From: JAIRVZ01 sp031553755
GTDB taxonomy: Bacteria > Bacteroidota > Bacteroidia > Bacteroidales > Azobacteroidaceae
Reading direction: 5' to 3'
DNA: 64,000 nt
Assembly (NCBI GenBank): GCA_031553755.1
Contig: JAVBKZ010000034.1
Location: 1-64,000 of the forward strand
Each line of letters opens with the position of its first letter. The first letter of the stretch is position 1. The notes beneath the pieces were generated by a model. It had not been told where the DNA came from. It made no database searches and worked only from the letters and a program-made list of their open reading frames with translations. This document shows, in pieces, positions 1 to 7,951 of the stretch. A program made the translations under genes and the position numbers.

Positions 1-255
1 GATGCCCAAACTATTGGAAAAAGCATTCGACTACACTGGGGTATAGAAAACAAACTACACTGGCAATTAGATGTTTCTTTCAATGAGGATAGCTCTCGAA
101 AAAGAGATGGATATGCTGCCCAGAATTTTTCCATGATTAATCGAATAGCTCTCAATCTGGTTAAAAATGAACAATCTAAGAAAAGAAGCGTCAAAGGCAA
201 AAGACTCGATGCCGGTTGGAATAATGAATATTTGTTGAAAATCCTAACTAATTAA
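1..255 (+). CDS. ISAs1-family transposase, C-terminal part (cut by window edge)
   Basis: Frame 1 is open from the first base to TAA at 253-255 and gives 84 residues. They include HWGIENKLHW, LDVSFNED, SRKRDGYAAQNFS and NRIALNLVKN, the conserved end of ISAs1-type (H-repeat-associated) DDE transposases. The glutamate in HWGIENKLHW is probably the last residue of the DDE triad. The family-typical close, KGKRLDAGWNNEYLLKIL, is intact, so the gene is complete at its 3' end and may be functional. The start lies outside the window. It acts on DNA in the cytoplasm and probably inserted into the gene whose remnant follows at 270-647. Confidence 0.88.
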   Translation, partial: DAQTIGKSIRLHWGIENKLHWQLDVSFNEDSSRKRDGYAAQNFSMINRIALNLVKNEQSKKRSVKGKRLDAGWNNEYLLKILTN

Positions 256-270
256 GATGCGTTTGCCCTG
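1..270 (+). mobile_element. ISAs1-family insertion sequence, right-hand part
   Basis: The window opens inside an insertion sequence. Its transposase ends at 255, and GATGCGTTTGCCCTG (256-270) follows at once. This ends in GCCCTG, as expected for the right terminal inverted repeat of ISAs1-family elements, whose ends begin CAGGGC when read inward. The left end and most of the element lie upstream. A short target duplication of about 8-10 bases starting near 271 is expected for the family but cannot be confirmed here. Confidence 0.75.
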
Positions 271-647
271 ATTGTGCTATTGTATCTATTGCACATGTGA
301 CAGGTTTATCAGTTGAAAGCGTGATTGGACATGCTGCCCAGTATATTAGCGAAAAGTATCAGATTTCTTTACAAACGGCTAAAAATTTTGCAACAACAGG
401 TTTGAGGGAAGACGAAATTGATGAGGTATTACAAAGAGCTATGGGTGGATGTTATAATATTTCTATTAATGAAAACTATAATCAGACTTTCAATAACGCG
501 GTCGGATTAGTTTACAAACATGTAGTGAAAGTCGTATCATATGATGCATCAACTGGCATGGTTGATTGTATTGATATACAAAATAATAATACGTCATGCC
601 AATACCCATTATCATCATTTGTTAATATAAAATCATATAGCTACTAA
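270..647 (+). pseudogene. IS-truncated cysteine-peptidase-like protein remnant
   Basis: An open frame runs out of the IS end into about 125 residues and stops at 647. A GTG at 297 could start a 116-residue product, but the reading frame makes sense further upstream (DCAIVSIAHVTG), so I read it as the back part of a gene whose front was removed by the IS. The DCAIVSIAHVTG segment resembles the catalytic-cysteine helix of papain-fold peptidases. The later VYKHVVKVVSYD resembles the strand carrying the catalytic histidine. This assignment is inference from the pattern only. Residual translation from GTG 297 would lack the putative cysteine. The location, upstream of a double-glycine-leader gene and a C39 exporter, suggests it once belonged to that locus. 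Confidence 0.5.
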
Positions 648-694
648 CGCGTTGAAATTATTAATCAGATAAAATGAAATTTATATTTTAGAAT

Positions 695-2467
695 ATGAAA
701 AGACAAGTGCTACAGGCAATTTTATTAATCTTACCGATTCATATCGTTTTGTCTCAATCTATAGAAAAAATGTATGATTTAAGTTTTGAGGATATACAAG
801 GAGAACATATACGGTGGTCTTGGGTTGTTGGAGCGCAAGGTATTGTATTTACTGTCGACAGCATTACTGTCGACAGTAAATATCCATTAAAAATATCCTC
901 TCACCGGGGAGGGCATTTTAATGAAGCCAATTTCACATTAACGCGTACCATACCTCTTCCGGAAAGAGTTTGCAACGAAATTTGTGAAGTTGTCCTCAGG
1001 TGTAAAAATGAAAATATGGAAACCCTGAAATTTTCAGCCACATATATCGATGAAAATGAAAATATTCTATTTTCGGACTCCATCCTAATCGGAAAATTTT
1101 TGTGGGAAAACCATCGTATTTCATTTGCAAATGAAAGGATTAAAGCCGTAAGGATAAGTATATCTTTGGAGGATGAAAGTTTGTGGAAACCAAAATACGC
1201 GTGGATCGATGGGATTTCCATTTATATTGGAGGTAAAACAATAAATGATGAAACAATAGAAAACTTATATTCAAAGAAAAATTCTGAATTGAAGAAAAAA
1301 TACATTATCCCATTATCGAACCATAATAATATCCAAAAAATATTTAATCGTGAGCGTATTTGCAAAATTATAGGTTTAGGTGAAAGTACACATGGGAGCC
1401 AAGAGATAAAAAAAATTAACTATCAGTTTATGAAAACATTAATTACTGACTTTAATTATAAAATAATACTGACAGAAAGAGCCATCGACCAGACTTTAAT
1501 GTGTGATTTGTATATACGAGGCCTAATTTCGGAATCATTCGAAAATCAAATTAAAGAAGATGCCAAATGTTACTTCGATGATTACCTCTCATTCTTTGAT
1601 TTTTTGAATTGGGCACGTGAGTATAATAAAACAGCAAAAAACCAAATTCGGATATTCGGCATTGATAGTTTTATTGAAAAACAAGCTTGTCTTTTTGAAT
1701 ATTTTCAGTTTATTATCGATGAGAAAAATCACAATCTCCCTAATTATCTTGAAAAAATATTTGAAGGTAAATTTCAGGAGGTCAAAAATATGGCAATGAA
1801 TGACATTTCGCTTCAATCCACACTTAGTCAAGCCGATTTCAATTTCCTGATATTTTTGTTGGAACAGGATGATATGGATGTAGAAAAACGGATTACAGCT
1901 AAAAACTATTCTTATAACCGGGATGAAGACATGTGGTTAGTTATGGAGAAAGTTATTGATATATATGCACCCGGGAATGAAAAGGTCATGGTTTATTCCC
2001 ACTCTGATCATGTCAATAAATACAATTCATTTCTTTCAGGACAACTATCGTTAGGAAATTATATCTCAAGTAAATATAAGGAGGATTACTTTGTTATTTC
2101 GTATCAGGTAGCGGAAGGAATGTACACGCAAGATGAAGCTACTTCCTTCGGGAAAACAACAATACACGAGTTGCAACAAATGCCTAAAAACAGTTTTGAA
2201 TATAGAGGGTTAGATATGGGGCTTGGATGTTTCTACTATCCTACTAACCAGTTATCCCAAGACGTAACGCAGCTGAGAATATTATTCCAAACAGGAAGGT
2301 ATTTAGATCAGTTTTATTTTTGTTCCATCAAAAAACGTTTTGACGGATTAGTATTCATAAGAAACAGTAGTAACTTACATAATATCGAGAAATATCCCTT
2401 TTTTAAAGCTGGAGAAGTGGCGGGAAATAAACGAATGAGAATGAGACAAAAACTAAATAAATATTAG
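695..2467 (+). CDS. secreted erythromycin-esterase-like hydrolase
   Basis: The 590-residue product starts with a signal peptide (hydrophobic stretch, probable cleavage near residue 20 at VLSQS). Residues about 22-180 look like a beta-sandwich accessory domain. From about residue 205 the sequence follows the erythromycin esterase/succinoglycan-biosynthesis family: GLGESTHGSQE near 226-236 with the family's Glu and His, FGIDSF, and YSHSDHVNK. Family members hydrolyse ester or lactone bonds, but most are uncharacterised and macrolide resistance cannot be assumed for this one. The secreted location and added N-terminal domain differ from the cytoplasmic Ere enzymes. It lies 148 bases upstream of a double-glycine-leader protein and may act on an exported product or on an envelope ester. 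Confidence 0.8.
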   Translation: MKRQVLQAILLILPIHIVLSQSIEKMYDLSFEDIQGEHIRWSWVVGAQGIVFTVDSITVDSKYPLKISSHRGGHFNEANFTLTRTIPLPERVCNEICEVVLRCKNENMETLKFSATYIDENENILFSDSILIGKFLWENHRISFANERIKAVRISISLEDESLWKPKYAWIDGISIYIGGKTINDETIENLYSKKNSELKKKYIIPLSNHNNIQKIFNRERICKIIGLGESTHGSQEIKKINYQFMKTLITDFNYKIILTERAIDQTLMCDLYIRGLISESFENQIKEDAKCYFDDYLSFFDFLNWAREYNKTAKNQIRIFGIDSFIEKQACLFEYFQFIIDEKNHNLPNYLEKIFEGKFQEVKNMAMNDISLQSTLSQADFNFLIFLLEQDDMDVEKRITAKNYSYNRDEDMWLVMEKVIDIYAPGNEKVMVYSHSDHVNKYNSFLSGQLSLGNYISSKYKEDYFVISYQVAEGMYTQDEATSFGKTTIHELQQMPKNSFEYRGLDMGLGCFYYPTNQLSQDVTQLRILFQTGRYLDQFYFCSIKKRFDGLVFIRNSSNLHNIEKYPFFKAGEVAGNKRMRMRQKLNKY

Positions 2468-2615
2468 ATTTTAAAAGAAGAGCCAAATGAAACGGAAATA
2501 TTATGTACACATATAGAATGTTGAGGCTTGGCAGTATTGAAAAATAAGTAAAAGGATACAATCATAATTTTTATAGATAGCAATATTTTGTTTAATTTTT
2601 TAAAAATCAATTAAA

Positions 2616-3287
2616 ATGAAAAAGTTGGAAAGAAGCCATCTGAAAAGATTGAAAGAAGAGAGTTATGTATTGAGTCAAGAAGAGGAAAATAGTGTCGTAG
2701 GTGGAGTTACTACAGAAGAAATTGAGGCATGGTTACAACAAGGTAGAGGTTATACTGATGCTTACGGAAATTTTTATTGGCACGAGAATAATGGAAGCTA
2801 CGCTTATCCGTTTACCCAAGACCAGTTTGATAATTGGCAAGGTGCGTGGTATGGCGGTTTTGTATATGGTTGGGGGTATGTTGGTCCGGAAGTGACAATT
2901 GGTAAAAATACATCCGAGTATTGGAAAATTAGTGATGGTTATTTATCACAGGAAGAAAATGGTATAAGGATATACCAAAATAATGGAAATGTTATTTTCC
3001 TTGAAGGAGTGAAGTTTAGTGATTCAATGGTTAGATCAGGAACGGGTTATCAATGGAATGGTACAATTCACATAGCAGAACCTGCAGACTGGTCTACAAT
3101 GAGTATTATGCACGAATATGGACATTATTTGCAACAAAAAAATATGGGTGATTTTAGTTATGTTGTAAATGTTGGAATTCCAAGCATGACTTCTCTACTT
3201 ATAGATCCCGAAAATCATGATAATCAATCGTTTGAGCAAGATGCAACATCAAAGGGGAATGAATACTATCAGACAAACGTGTATTGA
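2616..3287 (+). CDS. double-glycine-leader protein with HExxH metallopeptidase-like cargo domain
   Basis: The 223-residue product has no Sec signal peptide. It begins with a charged leader ending LSQEEENSVVGG (Gly29-Gly30), matching the double-glycine leaders removed by C39 peptidases and common in Bacteroidota natural-product precursors. The rest is far larger than a bacteriocin. It has an aromatic, glycine-rich stretch (residues 43-90) and then HEYGHYLQQ (His166, Glu167, His170), a zinc-metallopeptidase motif. Glu207 in FEQDATSKGNEYY is a plausible third ligand; a similar layout occurs in metallopeptidase domains of some polymorphic toxins. The C39-ABC exporter at 5720 with its adaptor and channel is the obvious transporter. 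I infer that the leader is cut after Gly30 during export. The substrate is unknown. Confidence 0.75.
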   Translation: MKKLERSHLKRLKEESYVLSQEEENSVVGGVTTEEIEAWLQQGRGYTDAYGNFYWHENNGSYAYPFTQDQFDNWQGAWYGGFVYGWGYVGPEVTIGKNTSEYWKISDGYLSQEENGIRIYQNNGNVIFLEGVKFSDSMVRSGTGYQWNGTIHIAEPADWSTMSIMHEYGHYLQQKNMGDFSYVVNVGIPSMTSLLIDPENHDNQSFEQDATSKGNEYYQTNVY

Positions 3288-3320
3288 TAACTGGTCTAAT
3301 CACAATTTAAATAAAAACCA

Positions 3321-4457
3321 ATGAATAATAAACGTAAAATTATCTTATTTTCTTCTTTTTTTATAACTTTCCTTATTATGCTTTGGCATTGTAAGGGAGA
3401 AATTTTATCAGCAAAATTAATGTTAAATAATTCCGCTGATTCGGTCAAATATAGCATTAAGGAAGTTTTTATTCCCATGCGAGATGAAAATTTTTGCTTA
3501 TCCGGCACATTGACAATTCCCGATATTATTGTGACAGGTCAAAAACAAAAAGTTGTAGTTTTAGTATCACCGCCACAAGCGGAAGGTAATTATATATTTT
3601 TCTCCGATTTATCTCAATATTTGAGTCGCAAGGGGATTGCTGTGCTAAATTTTAAAAATAGGTCTTATAGTCCGTCTTATACAAGTATGCATACACAAGC
3701 GGAAGATGTAAGGTGCGTGATTGATTTTTTAAGAAATTTAGAAAAGTTTCGAGGCGCACAATTGGGACTTATTGGTCATAGTGAAGGAGGCAGTACGTGT
3801 GTCATTGTTGGTTCTCAAAATCAAGATGTCGATTTTTTAGTGCTTTTATCTACCTTGGGGATTTCTGGTCGAGATTTTACGATGGATCGGGTTCGAATTA
3901 GAAATTCAATTTACAATAATTTTCCGGGTATCGAAGGAGATACGGCAACTGCCAACGAAATGGAAAAGAATATCTTATCTTCATTTTCTACCTATATAAA
4001 TATCGTTAATCAAGAAAATGATATAAATATTATCAAACAACGTGTGATGAATGAACAGTTAAAACCGGAATGGATAAAAAGTCGTCCCAAAGCAAGTTTT
4101 GATGAATATTGCGAGGCTTTATTGCGAAGCGAATTATATTCTAATAGGGTTCTGTCTGTGATTAAATATGATCCTTTGGATTACCTGCCAAAGATACAAG
4201 TTCCTGTTCTTGCGATTTCGGGTCTCAAAGATTATATAATTAATGCGGAAAATAATTTGAGTGGATTGAAAAAAGGCTTAGACATGGGAAAGAACCATCA
4301 AGTGTTGACGGTTTCCATAGATAGTATGAATCATGATTATGAAATCTGGACAGGTAAAGAAATGGATTATAATCCTGGCGGTGGAAGGGAACGAAAGCAT
4401 GGAACGCGATGCGAAGAAGCCTGGCAAATTATCAATAGTTGGATAGAAAAACGTTGA
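3321..4457 (+). CDS. alpha/beta hydrolase, membrane-anchored or secreted
   Basis: The 378-residue protein has an N-terminal hydrophobic segment (residues 6-23) acting as a signal or anchor. The body is an alpha/beta hydrolase: GHSEGG carries the nucleophile Ser154, GLKDYII offers the acid near residue 303, and SMNHDYE offers the histidine near residue 335. It belongs with dienelactone-hydrolase-like or peptidase S9-like esterases that act in the envelope. It follows the leader-metallopeptidase gene by 33 bases and precedes the TPR lipoprotein by 24, so the three are probably co-transcribed. Its job in the cluster is unknown; it could modify the exported product or protect the producer. Confidence 0.8.
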   Translation: MNNKRKIILFSSFFITFLIMLWHCKGEILSAKLMLNNSADSVKYSIKEVFIPMRDENFCLSGTLTIPDIIVTGQKQKVVVLVSPPQAEGNYIFFSDLSQYLSRKGIAVLNFKNRSYSPSYTSMHTQAEDVRCVIDFLRNLEKFRGAQLGLIGHSEGGSTCVIVGSQNQDVDFLVLLSTLGISGRDFTMDRVRIRNSIYNNFPGIEGDTATANEMEKNILSSFSTYINIVNQENDINIIKQRVMNEQLKPEWIKSRPKASFDEYCEALLRSELYSNRVLSVIKYDPLDYLPKIQVPVLAISGLKDYIINAENNLSGLKKGLDMGKNHQVLTVSIDSMNHDYEIWTGKEMDYNPGGGRERKHGTRCEEAWQIINSWIEKR

Positions 4458-4481
4458 AATATTTCCTAAAAATCAATTAAT

Positions 4482-5132
4482 ATGAAAACAATTTCTTATT
4501 TTTTCTTATTCTTTCTTCTTTGTATTTGTGCTTGTAGCAATACAAATTCATCATTAGCATCTAATAGAGATAAGGCTATTGATAAACAAAAAGAAGCGTC
4601 TTCTATTTATTGTAAGATTGTATTGAAACAAACCGAAGCAGATTCTATCAACGTTGTTTTGAACTTGTTAAACGAATCTATAGCCTTAGATTCTACTTAT
4701 TCGTTGGCGTATTCTACCAAAATACAGGTCTTGAATAGTTATGGACAATATGAAGAAGCCTTGAAAGTTATTCAGTTGGCGATTGATAGGAATTTGTCTG
4801 AAACAAATCCGGAACTTATAGTAGGTAGGGGAATTCAGTACGATATGCTTAATCAACCTGAAAAAGCATTGCAAGACTACCAACGTGCTATTGAATTGTT
4901 TCACAAACAATCTGAAAAAGATCCGGATAATTATAATTCAATAGCTACCCAGGAATTCTTGCATTTTTTGATGGGAGAAGAAGAAAGAGGCATTCAAAAT
5001 CTAAAAGAAATACTTAAGAAACCGTTGCCTGCTGAGGAACGTACATCAATAGAAATATTATTAAACACCTTGCAAAATAATAATAAAAAAGAAGTGATAG
5101 AACAATTTAAAAATAAACTTAGTGATAATTAA
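4482..5132 (+). CDS. TPR-repeat lipoprotein
   Basis: The 216-residue product starts with a lipoprotein signal (hydrophobic run, then ICAC with Cys18 as the probable lipidated cysteine). Tetratricopeptide-like helices follow: ALKVIQLAIDRN and ALQDYQRAIELF match the A/B-helix pattern, and further helices lie in the C-terminal half. TPR lipoproteins usually serve as docking scaffolds in the periplasm or at the outer membrane. It lies between the hydrolase and a lipocalin-like gene in the putative export operon. I can name no partner; an immunity or assembly role for the neighbouring metallopeptidase is speculation. Confidence 0.75.
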   Translation: MKTISYFFLFFLLCICACSNTNSSLASNRDKAIDKQKEASSIYCKIVLKQTEADSINVVLNLLNESIALDSTYSLAYSTKIQVLNSYGQYEEALKVIQLAIDRNLSETNPELIVGRGIQYDMLNQPEKALQDYQRAIELFHKQSEKDPDNYNSIATQEFLHFLMGEEERGIQNLKEILKKPLPAEERTSIEILLNTLQNNNKKEVIEQFKNKLSDN

Positions 5133-5166
5133 ATATTAATAACGTAAAAATTAAATTTTTAAAAAC

Positions 5167-5583
5167 ATGAAAAAGAAACAGATTTTAATAAGTCTTGTTA
5201 TCGGATTGGCATTTTGTGTTAATAATCTTAATGCTCAACTTTTAACAGTAAATGAAAAATTAGTTGGCAGATGGGAACTTTGTACTAAGGATGGAAAAAA
5301 ATCAGAATTACCCAATGTACGACAAAAAATTTATACGAAAGATTCTTATGTTGTCTTGGAAGTCAATAAATCCGATAATACGACTTATGTAGATTTTATA
5401 GGAAAAACGACAGCTAATGGTGAAAAGGAAATGATAGAAACAGTTATTTATACTGATTCAAGAATAAAAAATATGTTGTCAAAAAGTTTCAAATTTTCAT
5501 ATAAAATAGAAGGAGAATATCTTTATTTAGTTGGTTTGGAAGGTAATCCTTTTAATGAAATTTGGATAAGGGTAAGTGAATAA
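5167..5583 (+). CDS. small secreted lipocalin-like protein
   Basis: The 138-residue protein has a clear signal peptide ending near NLNAQ (residues 19-23). It then starts LVGRWELCTKDG, the N-terminal signature of lipocalin-like/DUF4488-type beta-barrels, where a GxW element opens the first strand. Alternating beta-strand sequence continues to the end (YIKIEGEYLYLVGLEGN-like region and WIRVSE). Such proteins bind small ligands or have unknown roles in Bacteroidota. It is the last gene before a hairpin terminator at 5625-5673, so it closes the 2616-5583 transcription unit. Its place between cargo and exporter fits an accessory or immunity role, which is not shown by the sequence. Confidence 0.65.
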   Translation: MKKKQILISLVIGLAFCVNNLNAQLLTVNEKLVGRWELCTKDGKKSELPNVRQKIYTKDSYVVLEVNKSDNTTYVDFIGKTTANGEKEMIETVIYTDSRIKNMLSKSFKFSYKIEGEYLYLVGLEGNPFNEIWIRVSE

Positions 5584-5624
5584 TGCGAATTAAGTTTTTA
5601 TAATCTTAGGTGAAAAATAGAATT

Positions 5625-5673
5625 AACCCGTTGGAGGAATTAAGTAAGTGCATATTTACTCTTCCAATGGGTT
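5625..5673 (+). terminator. hairpin between cargo unit and exporter operon
   Basis: AACCCGTTGGAGGA (5625-5638) pairs with TCTTCCAATGGGTT (5660-5673) with two G-T wobbles. An inner AGTAA/TTACT stem lies in the loop, and a short T-run follows. It lies 41 bases after the stop of the lipocalin-like gene and 46 before the exporter start. It may act as a terminator or as an attenuator that sets exporter levels relative to the genes upstream. Confidence 0.7.
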
Positions 5674-5719
5674 TTGAAACGAATAATTTATAGTTTAGTA
5701 AAATTACAGGAAATAATTT

Positions 5720-7951
5720 ATGCTTTTTACTTCTTTTCCCAACGAACGCCAAATGGATGCTAAAGATTGTGGTCCCGCATGCTTGAAAATTATTGCCAAA
5801 TATTATGGAAAATACTATTCGCTTCAATATCTAAGGGATTTGTGCGGAATTACACGCGAAGGAGTTTCTTTGTTGGATATCAGTTATGCCGCGGATAAAA
5901 TAGGATTACGAACAATTTCAGTAAAAGTTACGATTGAAGATCTTGTCGAAAAAGTTGTTTTACCTGCCATTATACATTGGAATTCCGACCACTTTATTGT
6001 TATTTACAAAGCAACGAAGAATAAGATATATGTATCAGATCCTGCCAAAGGATTGACTTCTTATACACATGAAGAATTCAAAGAAAAATGGTATAAAAAA
6101 GATGAACCTTATGGCGTTTTGATGGGGTTGGAACCCATGGCAAATTTTAAACAAATCGAAGCGCACGAAAAGATAGAGCGTTTGAAAAGTTTTGAAAATT
6201 TGTTGGGTTATTTTACTCCATACAAAAAAACATTTGGAGTCTTGTTTTTTATCATGCTGATTGCTACTGTTCTACAGGCTTTTTTGCCATTTATATCCAA
6301 AGCGGTTATCGACACTGGTATTCATACTCGTGATACCACATTTATTTATATGGTGTTGACAGCCAATATTGTTCTTCTATTTAGTATAACCTTGTCTAAT
6401 GTTCTCCGCGATTGGGTTTTACTACACATAACTACTCGTGTGAATATATCATTGATATCCGATTATTTAATCAAATTAATGAAATTACCGGTTTCGTTTT
6501 TTGAAAATAAATTGGTAGGAGATATTTTACAACGGGCCTACGACCATGAACGTATCCGTAGCTTTGTGATGAATAACTCTATCGGAATGCTATTTTCTAC
6601 TATTACCTTTTTTATATTCAGCGCCATATTGTTAGTATTTAATAAAACAATTTTTTTTATTTTTCTTGGAGGTAGCATAATATATGTGCTGTGGGTAATG
6701 ACTTTCCTGAGAATCAGGCGTAAACTCGATTGGGAATATTTCGACCTGATGTCGAAAGACCGTAGCTATTGGGTGGAAACCATCGGGAATGTACAGGAAA
6801 TCAAGATCAATAACTACGAAGATACTAAACGTTGGAAATGGGAAGGGATTCAGGCTCGTTTATATAAGTTGAATGTAAAGATTTTGAATATCAACAATGC
6901 CCAAAACCTGGGAGCGCAGTTTATAAATGGAATGCAGAATATGGCTGTAACTTTTTTTTGTGCCATTGCTGTGATTAACGGAGATATTACATTTGGAGTT
7001 ATGATTTCTACCCAGTTTATAATAGGAATGCTTAATGGTCCGGTCGCTCAATTTGTAGGTTTTGTACAATCTGCCCAATATGCAAAAATCAGTTTTATGC
7101 GGATAAATGAAATTCATCAACTTCGTGATGAAGATGAAATGGTAGCTGTTGCCGGAAATAATATCAATCTGCCACAAACAAAAAACTTGATGATAAAAAA
7201 TTTATCTTTCCAATATTCTCATCATGCTCCTTTGGTTTTGAAAAATCTTTACCTGTCTATTCCGGAAGGAAAAGTTACTGCCATTGTCGGAGATAGCGGA
7301 TGTGGAAAATCTACTTTGTTAAAATTGTTGTTACGCCTTTATCAACCCTCTTTTGGCGAAATTTGTATAGGAGACATGAATATCAACAGTGTTAGCCTGC
7401 GTCAATGGCGCGCCAAGTGTGGCTGTGTAATGCAAGATGGAAAAGTATTCAATGATACAATTCAAAATAATATTGTATTAAATGAAGAACGGATTGACTA
7501 TGAAGCTTTGCGCCGATCAGTCGAAATAGCTAATATATCCAAAGAAATAGAATCGATGCCTCAGGGTTATCAAACTATGATTGGAGAAATGGGAAGAGGA
7601 TTAAGCGGGGGACAAAAACAACGCCTTTTGATAGCGAGGGCATTGTATAAGGACCCGGATTATTTGTTTTTGGATGAGGCTACTAACGCTTTGGATACAA
7701 TAAACGAGCAAAAAATAGTAAAAGCGTTGAATAACGTATTCAAAAACAGAACGGTGATTGTTATTGCTCACCGGTTGAGTACAATCAAGAAAGCCGACCA
7801 AATAATCGTTATGAAAAGCGGAATGATTACAGAAATAGGTAATCATGAAACATTGATGCAAAATAAGAGACATTATTACGAATTAATACAAAGCCAATAT
7901 GATTTGGAAACCGTTAAAGTTGAAGAAGTCGAAGCCGAATTCGCAGGATAA
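5720..7951 (+). CDS. peptidase-containing ABC transporter (C39 peptidase, double-glycine type)
   Basis: The 743-residue protein has three parts. Residues 1-150 are a C39 peptidase with KDCGPACL (Cys17), SDHFIV (His91) and VSDPAKG (Asp107), so the catalytic triad looks intact. Residues about 165-460 form the transmembrane domain. Residues about 490-735 are the ATPase, with Walker A GDSGCGKST (near 523), signature LSGGQKQR, Walker B FLDEATNALD and the H-loop AHRLST. Family members cut leaders after Gly-Gly and export the peptide. AGGAA lies just upstream of the ATG. It overlaps the HlyD-like gene by 53 bases. The candidate substrate in the window is the 2616-3287 product. Confidence 0.95.
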   Translation: MLFTSFPNERQMDAKDCGPACLKIIAKYYGKYYSLQYLRDLCGITREGVSLLDISYAADKIGLRTISVKVTIEDLVEKVVLPAIIHWNSDHFIVIYKATKNKIYVSDPAKGLTSYTHEEFKEKWYKKDEPYGVLMGLEPMANFKQIEAHEKIERLKSFENLLGYFTPYKKTFGVLFFIMLIATVLQAFLPFISKAVIDTGIHTRDTTFIYMVLTANIVLLFSITLSNVLRDWVLLHITTRVNISLISDYLIKLMKLPVSFFENKLVGDILQRAYDHERIRSFVMNNSIGMLFSTITFFIFSAILLVFNKTIFFIFLGGSIIYVLWVMTFLRIRRKLDWEYFDLMSKDRSYWVETIGNVQEIKINNYEDTKRWKWEGIQARLYKLNVKILNINNAQNLGAQFINGMQNMAVTFFCAIAVINGDITFGVMISTQFIIGMLNGPVAQFVGFVQSAQYAKISFMRINEIHQLRDEDEMVAVAGNNINLPQTKNLMIKNLSFQYSHHAPLVLKNLYLSIPEGKVTAIVGDSGCGKSTLLKLLLRLYQPSFGEICIGDMNINSVSLRQWRAKCGCVMQDGKVFNDTIQNNIVLNEERIDYEALRRSVEIANISKEIESMPQGYQTMIGEMGRGLSGGQKQRLLIARALYKDPDYLFLDEATNALDTINEQKIVKALNNVFKNRTVIVIAHRLSTIKKADQIIVMKSGMITEIGNHETLMQNKRHYYELIQSQYDLETVKVEEVEAEFAG

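Noticed and set aside
695..2467. Calling this a macrolide-resistance gene
   Set aside because: The family motif is present, but the protein is secreted and carries an added domain. Family membership alone does not show drug hydrolysis.
2616..3287. Calling this a lantibiotic or small bacteriocin precursor
   Set aside because: The leader fits, but the cargo is about 193 residues with an HExxH motif and there is no modification enzyme nearby.
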